This document shows, one piece after another, positions 32,726-39,121 of a stretch of 39,121 nt of DNA. Below the pieces are notes generated by a model. The model ran no database searches. It was not told the origin of the DNA and saw only the letters and a list, made by a program, of their open reading frames with translations. Positions within the stretch are counted from its first letter, which is position 1. Every line of letters starts with the position of its first letter. The DNA comes from Fibrobacteria bacterium. GTDB lineage: Bacteria; Fibrobacterota; Fibrobacteria; UBA11236. Where the stretch lies: positions 1 to 39,121 of the forward strand of contig JANYDA010000064.1 in the NCBI GenBank assembly GCA_025360005.1, written 5' to 3'. The translations under genes were made by a program, and so were the position numbers.

Positions 32726-35365
32726 TCACTCATGCAACGGCTCCGCCGGGCAAAGGACTTCCAACATCCAGGGAAGCAAGGTGAACATGATTACCAGACC
32801 GGTGCCAATCCCCAAGGTGGCCATGAGGCCGATGGTCTGCATGCCTTTGTGGGTCACGAAGCAGAGGCCCACGAACCCGAAGGCGTTGTTCAAGGTGCCG
32901 GTTAGGACGGCTGATCCGGTGGTGGTGTAAAGCTCGCCTATCTTGCCGGCGCCCAATTCCATGCGGCGGTGGTACAGATGGATCACCGAATCCACCGACA
33001 CGGACAATATCGTGGGCAGGACCACCAGGTTGAACATGCCCAGCTTTAGCCCCAAGATGCCCATGATCTTGTAGGTCCAATAGGAGGACAGCGCCACGAA
33101 GCCGCAACTGATCACCACGCCCCGCCAGGAACGCATGTCCAACCAGGTGATCAGGATCAGGAACAGGAAGGTCACTACCGCCAACCGTACGCCGTCGTCC
33201 TTGACCATGCGCACCACGTCCGCGTAGATGAAGCCGCTGGACGCCACCATCACCTTGCCGTCCTTGGAAGGCACGGTGCCGAATCGCTCTTGGAACTTGC
33301 CGCTTTCCAGCGCGTCGCTTTCGAGCAACTCCCCGTAGAGGTAACCGAACTCTCCCTTACGGCCGTCCGCTTCCGTGAGGAAACGCTGCGCCCAGGTGGG
33401 CAGGGAATCGAAGCCGAAAGTACCGGGATTGAGATACTGGCGCAGCAACTGCAGGTCCGCGCGCGCGGAACTGTCCACCCTGTCCAGCGCCCGCGCGGAA
33501 CTGTCCACCCTGTCCAGCGCCCGCGCGTCCAGCAAATGCGTGATCTCGGCCAGGATGGCCGCGCGCTTCGACTGTTCCGCCGCCGCCGGTACGAAAGACT
33601 GCACGGTGGCGAAGCTCTTCATCATGCTGTCGGCGGGATTGCCGTAGCGGGAGGCCAGGGAATCGTGCACGGATCGCATCTGCTCCTCGCTTTTGCCCAG
33701 GATCACCGAAGGCGAAGTGTTGCGGCCGGCTCCCACGGCGCGACCATAGCTGATGCCGGAGCTGGTGCTCTTGCCGCGCAGATTGCGGAAGTCGTTTTCG
33801 AACCGGGTGGGGGGGCCAAAGGAGATCGCCACCGTGAACAAAGCCGCCAGCAACGCCACTATCCGGATTGTCCTGAGGCTCAATGTCATTTTCGGCAGCA
33901 AGAGCCCGCCTTGCACGGAAGCGGTGCCCGGCAGGAGCAGAGCCACGATTTTGTTCAGGATCCGTGAATGCGCCCGCTTCTGGATGCTTTCCGCCAGCCG
34001 CGAGAAAAGGAAGAAGAGGGGCGGAATGACCAGCCAGGTGGTGATGAGCGCGAAGGTGATGCCGATGCTGACCACCACCCCGAACTCCTTGAAGCCCTTG
34101 AAGTGGCCCAACTGGAGGCTGAGCATGGCGAAGATGTTGGTGGCGGCGCCGGAAAGCAGGGAGCGGCCCGTGGAGTAGACGGCCTCTATCATGGCGTCCA
34201 AAGGATTGAGGCCCTTACGGTTCTCCTCCGCCCAGCGCGAATAGAGATGCACCGTGTATTCGATACCCAACCCCAATATCAACGCCAGGATGAACGCGGT
34301 GAGGATGGTGAGACGCTGGTAGATGACGAAGGTGAGGCCGGTGGTCCAGGCCATGGCCACGAACAAGGGCACGTTGATGATGATCAGGTTCACCACCCTG
34401 CGCACGAAGAACCACAGCAGCACCACCATAAGGACGAAGGAGATGGTGCCGGCGGTGATGATGTCCCCGCTCACCTGGTTTATCTCGCTGAAGTTGCGGT
34501 AGGCGCCCACCACTTGCGCATAGACTCCATCCCCCATGCGGCCCGCGCTCATGGATCTCAGCAAGGCCGTGCCGCGCTCGTAGATGCCTTTGGCGAAGAT
34601 GGCGTCCGTGGAGGGACGGTTCATCTGGGCCAGCACCACCCCTACCCAGACCTTCTTGTCGGCATGCCATCCCATCAGGCGGTTCTTCAGAGAGTCCGGA
34701 CGCGGAGGCGGGGGCGGCTCTTCACCCTCTTTCAACTTGGCGGCTTGCTTGGCTCCGGAGGCGACGCTGTCTCCGTTACGCCTCTGGAGTTTGGCGAGCA
34801 GCGCATCCACCATATCCTGGGGAAGGCCCTGGCGCCGCAACGCTTCCGGATCGGGCCAGCCCTTAAGGCTGGGTTTGGGCGCTTCGTCATCCAGGCTTTC
34901 GATGAGGGGATTGGCCTTGGCGAAATCCGCGCCGATCATGCCGGAAATGCGATCGCGCAAATCCGTCAATTGATCGGCCGGCAAATACAGAAGCGCATGC
35001 CTTTCGAAAAAGCTGCGATCCTGATCGTACTGGGTCCACACCACTTCCTTCCAATGCCCCAGGGAATCGGAGACCGCTTTCTGGAATGCGCCCACCGCTT
35101 CCGGCGAAGGCGACTGGAACGCGATGGTGAGCAGATCGGTGCTGCCCATGCGCTTTTCCGCCTCCTGTAAGGCGACCACGGAGGGGGTGCCTTTGGGCAG
35201 GAGCACGCGCAGATCGGTATCGATGCGGAGCTTGCTGGCGAGGATGGTGGCGAACCAGGTGAACAGTCCCAGCACCAGGATGGGCAACCAGGGACGCCGG
35301 TAGGAGAGACCCACGTAGGCGAGCACCACCTTATACCAGAGTCCTGAATGTTCGTTAGGTTTCAC
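32726..35365 (-). CDS. RND superfamily (MMPL-type) exporter
   Basis: 879 aa from GTG at 35365. It has two repeated halves, each with a leading helix (WLPILVLGLFTWFATILA), a large periplasmic loop and a bundle of five or so helices. Signature stretches are FILALILGLGIEYTVHLYSR and SVSVDSVIHLYHRRMELGAG in TM4-like positions of the halves, where the acidic residues carry protons in RND pumps. The periplasmic loop starts KLRIDTDLRVLLPKGTPSVV, typical of MMPL and hopanoid/lipid exporters (HpnN-like). The substrate is probably a lipid or other hydrophobic compound. It contains an exact 30-bp in-frame tandem duplication (33462-33521). Without an adjacent MFP or TolC gene, it is not an ordinary HAE drug pump. 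Confidence 0.87.
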   Translation of the reverse strand: MKPNEHSGLWYKVVLAYVGLSYRRPWLPILVLGLFTWFATILASKLRIDTDLRVLLPKGTPSVVALQEAEKRMGSTDLLTIAFQSPSPEAVGAFQKAVSDSLGHWKEVVWTQYDQDRSFFERHALLYLPADQLTDLRDRISGMIGADFAKANPLIESLDDEAPKPSLKGWPDPEALRRQGLPQDMVDALLAKLQRRNGDSVASGAKQAAKLKEGEEPPPPPRPDSLKNRLMGWHADKKVWVGVVLAQMNRPSTDAIFAKGIYERGTALLRSMSAGRMGDGVYAQVVGAYRNFSEINQVSGDIITAGTISFVLMVVLLWFFVRRVVNLIIINVPLFVAMAWTTGLTFVIYQRLTILTAFILALILGLGIEYTVHLYSRWAEENRKGLNPLDAMIEAVYSTGRSLLSGAATNIFAMLSLQLGHFKGFKEFGVVVSIGITFALITTWLVIPPLFFLFSRLAESIQKRAHSRILNKIVALLLPGTASVQGGLLLPKMTLSLRTIRIVALLAALFTVAISFGPPTRFENDFRNLRGKSTSSGISYGRAVGAGRNTSPSVILGKSEEQMRSVHDSLASRYGNPADSMMKSFATVQSFVPAAAEQSKRAAILAEITHLLDARALDRVDSSARALDRVDSSARADLQLLRQYLNPGTFGFDSLPTWAQRFLTEADGRKGEFGYLYGELLESDALESGKFQERFGTVPSKDGKVMVASSGFIYADVVRMVKDDGVRLAVVTFLFLILITWLDMRSWRGVVISCGFVALSSYWTYKIMGILGLKLGMFNLVVLPTILSVSVDSVIHLYHRRMELGAGKIGELYTTTGSAVLTGTLNNAFGFVGLCFVTHKGMQTIGLMATLGIGTGLVIMFTLLPWMLEVLCPAEPLHE
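33462..33521. repeat. Two exact 30-bp tandem copies inside the RND gene
   Basis: The unit beginning CGCGCGGAACTGTCCACCCT occurs at 33462-33491 and again at 33492-33521, identical in all 30 bases, with a further partial CGCGCG after. It doubles the 10-residue segment ALDRVDSSAR in the second periplasmic loop without changing frame. Confidence 0.97.
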
Positions 35366-35393
35366 TGGGGTTTTCCGGGAAGGAGGTCTCGTG

Positions 35394-35420
35394 ATTATAC
35401 AATAGCGCAGAATATAGCAA
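35394..35420 (-). promoter_or_regulatory. Promoter region of the RND gene
   Basis: On the minus strand TATAAT (35399-35394) is a perfect -10, 28 nt before the GTG start. Fifteen bases upstream is TTGCTA (35420-35415), a possible -35. The overlapping TGCTATATT (35419-35411) also matches the extended -10-like box found before other genes. Confidence 0.55.
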
Positions 35421-35455
35421 GCCGGCCGGATGAGGGGGATTCTCTCCGTTTTTTT

Positions 35456-35461
35456 TATACT
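35456..35461 (+). promoter_or_regulatory. -10-like box, TATACT, before corA
   Basis: TATACT lies 10 nt before ATG 35472, after a run of T's. The predicted leader would be only a few nucleotides. Confidence 0.35.
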
Positions 35462-35471
35462 TTCCGCGGCT

Positions 35472-36443
35472 ATGGACGGACTGCGCGGGTATCTGATCAA
35501 GTCCGATAAATCATGCTCCCACGTGGATACGGTTTCCGCGCTGGATTCCGCTACCGCCCCGGAGACCAAGCTGCTGTGGGTGGATATCTACGGCGAACTT
35601 TCCGGGGAAGTCGAATCCGCGCTGGGGCGCGTGCTGGGTTGGCATCCCATCGTATTGGAGAACTTCCACCTGGCCAGCTCGCGGCCCAAGCTGATCAACT
35701 TCGACCGTTACAGCCAGGTGACCCTGCACGCTTTGAATCTCGATCGGCCCGCCGAAGAGAGGCTTACCATCGAAATCGACGTGGTAATCGCCAAGACTTA
35801 CCTCATCACCTACCACCGCCACCCTGTGAGAAGCATCGAGGAGACGCTCGAGGATCTGAGCGCGGGCAGGCTGGCCTCGGTCGGCGCCGATGAATTGCTG
35901 TACCATATCATTTCCCACGGGATCGACAAGTATACGCCCGCCATCGAGGAGAAGAAGGATCTGATCGCCTCCCTGGAACAGGAGGCCCTTTACGATCCGG
36001 GCCAGAACCTTTTGGAACGTATCGTGCTGCTGCGCGATGAGGTCATGGAGTTGGCCGTGGTCATGACCCCGCAGCAACTTATCCTGACGCAAATGGCCAC
36101 GGGCGTGTGCCGGCACGTACGCCCGTTCATCCGACCCTATTTCAAGGATGCCGAAAGCCGCCTGCGCAACCTCATCGATGAGCTGGTCACCTACAAGGAG
36201 ATGCTCGCCAATTCCCTGGAGCTGTACCGCTCGGCCATGTCTTCCCGCACCAACGACACCATGAAGGTACTCACCATCCTATCGGTGATGTTCATGCCGC
36301 TCAACTTCCTCACCGGCCTGTTCGGCATGAACGTGGGCGTGCCGCTGTCGGGACACCACCACGCCTTCAGCTTCATACTCATTCTGTGCGGCGTGAGTTT
36401 CGCGGGCATGATGATCTACTTCAAAGCCAAGTCCTGGTTCTGA
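35472..36443 (+). CDS. corA: CorA family Mg2+/Co2+ transporter
   Basis: 323 aa from ATG at 35472 (MDGLRGYLIKSDKSCSH). The cytoplasmic N-terminal domain (about 1-255) is alpha/beta then long-helical (IDKYTPAIEEKKDLIASLEQ). The C-terminus has two membrane helices: TMKVLTILSVMFMPLNFLTG, then the selectivity loop LFGMNVGVP with the invariant GMN, and the last helix (FSFILILCGVSFAGMMIYF) ending in a basic tail. The pentamer forms an inward Mg2+ channel; in this family Co2+ and Ni2+ can also pass. It is divergent from the RND gene across 106 bp. Confidence 0.93.
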   Translation: MDGLRGYLIKSDKSCSHVDTVSALDSATAPETKLLWVDIYGELSGEVESALGRVLGWHPIVLENFHLASSRPKLINFDRYSQVTLHALNLDRPAEERLTIEIDVVIAKTYLITYHRHPVRSIEETLEDLSAGRLASVGADELLYHIISHGIDKYTPAIEEKKDLIASLEQEALYDPGQNLLERIVLLRDEVMELAVVMTPQQLILTQMATGVCRHVRPFIRPYFKDAESRLRNLIDELVTYKEMLANSLELYRSAMSSRTNDTMKVLTILSVMFMPLNFLTGLFGMNVGVPLSGHHHAFSFILILCGVSFAGMMIYFKAKSWF

Positions 36444-36468
36444 AGCGCGGGCTGGTAACCCCCGCTTC
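36442..36468. terminator. Hairpin spanning the two convergent stops (corA and GCS2-like)
   Basis: GAAGCGCGGG (36442-36451) pairs with CCCCCGCTTC (36459-36468) with one mismatch and a 7-nt loop. It includes the last bases of both stop codons (TGA of corA at 36441-36443, and TGA of the minus gene at 36469-36467). No U-tract. Probably a two-way mRNA end. Confidence 0.5.
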
Positions 36469-37720
36469 AGCCCACGGAGAAAGCTTCGTCCCCGTCCAGG
36501 CACTCGCACAGGCGCCTGTAAACGGAGGGATAGCGCGCGGGCAGCGGGGCCGCCCGTAGAATCCGTTCCGACAGGTTGCCTTGGGATAGGATCAATTCAA
36601 TGGCCGGCAGGAAAGCCGCATCGGCCGCGGAGGCTTTCGCATCGGCATCCGCGCCCGCCCTTGCGCCCAGGCTCACGGCCGTCAAGGACCTGATGAAGGC
36701 TCCTACGGTGGGCTGCGCATCCACGCCGAAAGCGGCGAACGGGAACGCGGCCGGCATGGATGCGGCCATGCCCAGCCTTGCGCTGTCCAGGAACAGGGAT
36801 CGCAGCAGGCCTTCCGGGACCTTCCGGTGCGCGGCCAGCGGATCCTCCCCCGTATCCAGCGCGTGGCGTAACATGCATGTTATCCAATGGCACAAGGCCA
36901 GATCCGCGGTGGGCCGTTCCTGCGTATCCAGGCAGCGGATCTCGATGGTGTTCCGATCGAAACGCGCGATGGCGGCGCGCGAATTGAGCCATTCTTCCTG
37001 CATAATGCCCTCTGTATCCAGCGGCGCGATGTCGCGGAACATCGGCGCCAGGATTTTCTCGCGGTATTCCCCTTCGCTGCCCACCGGCTCCGGGATGATG
37101 CCGCCGATGATGGAGGGCAAGCGCCGTTGGTTATTCACGTAATGGGAAAGGCGCCCGTCCAGCCAGCCGTGGTGGGCGCCATCATGGACGGGGCTGGAGG
37201 CGGCGAGCGCAGGCAGCAAGGGCAAAAGCAGGCTGATGGCGTTGTGCAGCCGGGAGAATTCCGCGTCCCCGGAAAAAGGCAGGTTGAGATGCACGCTCTG
37301 GATGTTGAACCAGCCGTGGCCGCGAACGCCGAAAAGCCGGTCGTAGGTTTCATAGATGGCGCGATCCTGGTGCGGCCAGATCCTGGATTCGCGGGCCGGG
37401 TCCATGAAAGGATGCATGCCGCCGGGCATCAAGCGGCAATCCCAGCGCGCCAGGGCGCGGTTGGCTTGCTTCACGTAGGCGGCGAAGTCGCGGGCCTGTG
37501 CGGCCAGATCGCGGGCGGGCCGTTTGCATTTGAGCTCCAGCACGTGCGCCGCCAGCTCATTGTCCGCTTCCACGTTGCCGGCGGCGGGATGGGAATCCGG
37601 GTCGCCGCCCAGGGCCGCGAGCAACCGATCCGCGGAAGGATCCACGGCCAGGGTATCGCAATGCACCACGGCGTACTCGATCTCGACGCCGAAGACTTCG
37701 AAAAGGGAATAGCGGTTTAT
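36467..37720 (-). CDS. GCS2-family glutamate-cysteine ligase-like enzyme, probable ATA start
   Basis: About 417 aa. The family activates the gamma-carboxylate of glutamate with ATP and joins it to an amine such as cysteine. From the start it reads [26 protein letters not shown] is the conserved N-terminal G-x-E-x-E-Y motif. The first standard start (GTG 37669) would cut it off. The only candidate at the natural position is ATA (37720-37718), overlapping the TAA of the ligase gene before it (ATAA), with AGGT 7 nt upstream. Other features: [30 protein letters not shown] (substrate-binding strand), [18 protein letters not shown] and [20 protein letters not shown]. The real acceptor need not be cysteine, given the ATP-grasp partner. 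Confidence 0.85.
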   Translation of the reverse strand: MNRYSLFEVFGVEIEYAVVHCDTLAVDPSADRLLAALGGDPDSHPAAGNVEADNELAAHVLELKCKRPARDLAAQARDFAAYVKQANRALARWDCRLMPGGMHPFMDPARESRIWPHQDRAIYETYDRLFGVRGHGWFNIQSVHLNLPFSGDAEFSRLHNAISLLLPLLPALAASSPVHDGAHHGWLDGRLSHYVNNQRRLPSIIGGIIPEPVGSEGEYREKILAPMFRDIAPLDTEGIMQEEWLNSRAAIARFDRNTIEIRCLDTQERPTADLALCHWITCMLRHALDTGEDPLAAHRKVPEGLLRSLFLDSARLGMAASMPAAFPFAAFGVDAQPTVGAFIRSLTAVSLGARAGADADAKASAADAAFLPAIELILSQGNLSERILRAAPLPARYPSVYRRLCECLDGDEAFSVG

Positions 37721-39121
37721 CGGACGACCTGCAGGTTGAGGAGCTTTACGATCTCGGCCGGCATGGCCGGCTCGCGATCCTTGCGCTGCTTAAGCTTGTC
37801 GATGCGGTTGACGAACTCTTCCATGATGGTGTTGTAGAGGGAATCCTTCAGCACCTGGTCCTCCACGCCCACGTCGATGTTGGGATTGTCGTTCACTTCC
37901 ACCACGTAGGGTTTTTTGCCCACCACCTTGATATCCACGCCGTACAGGCCGTCGCCGATAAGCTTGGCGGCCTTGAGCGCGGTGTTGATGATGAAAGGCT
38001 CCACCTGGGAAACATGGTAGGTCAGGTGGGCGCCCTCGCCCGTCTTGCCGTCCTGGTGGTGGTTGATGATCTGCCAATGGTTCCGGGACATGAAATACTT
38101 GCAGGCGAACAGGGGCTTGCCGTTGAAGATGCCTATGCGCCAGTCGAACTCGGTGGGCATGAACTCCTGCGCGATGATGTAGTCCGAGCGCTTGAAGTAT
38201 TCCTTGCATACCGAGGCCAGTTCGCCCGGGTCCTGCACCTTGACCACGCCGCGCGAAAACGATCCGTCCGGGATCTTGATGATGATGGGGAACGAGAACT
38301 GCTCATAGATGTCGACGACATTGTCCTCGCTCAGGATGAAGGTCTTGGGGCGGGGGATGCCTTCCCGCTTGAACAGCTCGTTGAGGAAGATCTTATTGGT
38401 GCAGTACAGGATGGATTTGGGATCGTCGATGACGACGATCTTCTCCTTCTCCGCCTTCTTGGCGAAGCGGAAGGTATGGTGATCGATGGAGGTGGTCTCG
38501 CGGATGAAGAGGCCGTCGAATTCCGGCAAGTGGGCGAAATCCTTTTTCTCGATCACTTCCACGGAGAGGCCGTTGTTCTTGCCGGCCTTGATGAATTTCT
38601 GGATGGCGGCATCGTCCGAGGGCGAGAACCGTTCGGTGGGATTGTGCAGGATGGCCAGATCGTAGCGGGCGGAATTGTTCTGGCGCTTGATGCCCCAGCG
38701 GTGGATGGTGAATTCCACCAAGGCTTCCAGGAACACGGCGATGTGGGATTCCGGGATGCTGTTGATGGACATGGAGCGGATCGAAGTCAGGATCCATTGC
38801 TTTTCGCGGCGGAAGTAGACCTTGAAGAACGGGCAGGGGAACAGGTTGAAGAACATGCGCGAGATCTTCTCGTACTTCTTGGACACGTTCTTGCCGAAGT
38901 ACACGGACAGCTCGTATTTGTTGTCCGTGATGTTGGCCAGATCCTTCTGGATCTGCGCGTTCAAATCGTCCGTCTCGATCAGGTAGAATTCCTTTTTCGA
39001 GAGCGCCTGCATGGTGGAGATGTTGGGCAGCACCTTGTGGCCACGGGCCTCCGCGACCAAACTTACGTAGTAGCCCGATCCCAGGTAGCCGTAATTGTTG
39101 GCCAGGTTGATGATCTTCAGC
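37717..39121 (-). CDS. RLAN-domain RimK-like ATP-grasp ligase (5' end outside the window)
   Basis: At least 467 codons; the frame is open to the window edge and reads [20 protein letters not shown] there, so only a short N-terminal piece is missing. The first 200 residues match the RLAN (RimK-like ATP-grasp N-terminal) type: [40 protein letters not shown]. The ATP-grasp core follows: [77 protein letters not shown] then DNPNID, with metal-binding Glu/Asn. RLAN proteins are predicted to ligate amino acids onto a peptide or protein. Stop TAA overlaps the next gene's ATA, so the two are coupled. Confidence 0.88.
   Translation of the reverse strand, partial: LKIINLANNYGYLGSGYYVSLVAEARGHKVLPNISTMQALSKKEFYLIETDDLNAQIQKDLANITDNKYELSVYFGKNVSKKYEKISRMFFNLFPCPFFKVYFRREKQWILTSIRSMSINSIPESHIAVFLEALVEFTIHRWGIKRQNNSARYDLAILHNPTERFSPSDDAAIQKFIKAGKNNGLSVEVIEKKDFAHLPEFDGLFIRETTSIDHHTFRFAKKAEKEKIVVIDDPKSILYCTNKIFLNELFKREGIPRPKTFILSEDNVVDIYEQFSFPIIIKIPDGSFSRGVVKVQDPGELASVCKEYFKRSDYIIAQEFMPTEFDWRIGIFNGKPLFACKYFMSRNHWQIINHHQDGKTGEGAHLTYHVSQVEPFIINTALKAAKLIGDGLYGVDIKVVGKKPYVVEVNDNPNIDVGVEDQVLKDSLYNTIMEEFVNRIDKLKQRKDREPAMPAEIVKLLNLQVVR

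Noticed and set aside
1-39121. CRISPR arrays, tRNA or rRNA genes, prophage or plasmid modules
   Set aside because: No regularly spaced repeats, cloverleaf-like sequences, rRNA segments or phage structural genes were seen on either strand by eye.

Overview
This is a GC-rich, gene-dense bacterial chromosome segment with 33 recognisable protein genes on both strands, a fragment of an insertion sequence at the left edge, and no rRNA, tRNA or CRISPR array that I can see. The organism is probably a member of the Fibrobacterota or a related FCB-group lineage. This is inference. It rests on exported proteins ending in FlgD-like/type IX-type C-terminal modules, an FGE/SUMF1-fold protein joined to Fn3-like modules, the long (about 390 aa) form of PurM, and a YtxJ-type bacilliredoxin.

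Layout. 1-141 is the end of an ISL3-type insertion sequence that has landed in, and truncated, a large cadherin/Ig-like lipoprotein gene (114-2012, minus). 2014-3706 holds two exported proteins. 3886-7990 holds a GT4 glycosyltransferase facing a minus-strand run of metallophosphoesterase, Wzx-type flippase and a small GGQ release-factor-like protein. 8008-11234 is a two-gene unit for a SUMF1/Fn3 surface protein and a small exported partner. 11609-13189 is a polyprenyl-phosphate sugar-1-phosphate transferase, which together with the flippase and the GT4 enzymes points to surface polysaccharide synthesis. 13320-17602 holds purM, chrA, a DedA-family protein and murG. 17775-19184 is a protein I do not recognise. 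19412-21755 is an Rrf2 regulator followed by the sulfate permease genes cysT and cysW, without cysA or a binding protein. 21822-24958 holds a divergent thiol-redox pair (bcp and a YtxJ-like bacilliredoxin), a secreted phosphoesterase, a haem lipoprotein and a secreted beta-propeller. 25165-31183 holds an ST7-like TPR protein, an MscS channel, a fused phosphodiesterase/EEP enzyme and its translationally coupled GT4 glycosyltransferase. 31370-36443 holds TerC, 3-methyladenine DNA glycosylase, an RND exporter and CorA. 36467-39121 holds a GCS2-type glutamate-cysteine ligase-like enzyme overlapping an RLAN/ATP-grasp ligase that runs off the right edge.

The points most worth a second look are: (1) the GCS2 plus RLAN-ATP-grasp pair, a predicted peptide-ligating system of unknown product; (2) a recurring TGnTAWWWT box 6-8 nt upstream of several start codons, suggesting leaderless mRNAs; (3) two genes whose natural start position is occupied by ATA; (4) the fused alkaline-phosphatase-superfamily/EEP enzyme coupled to a glycosyltransferase; (5) the IS-truncated lipoprotein.
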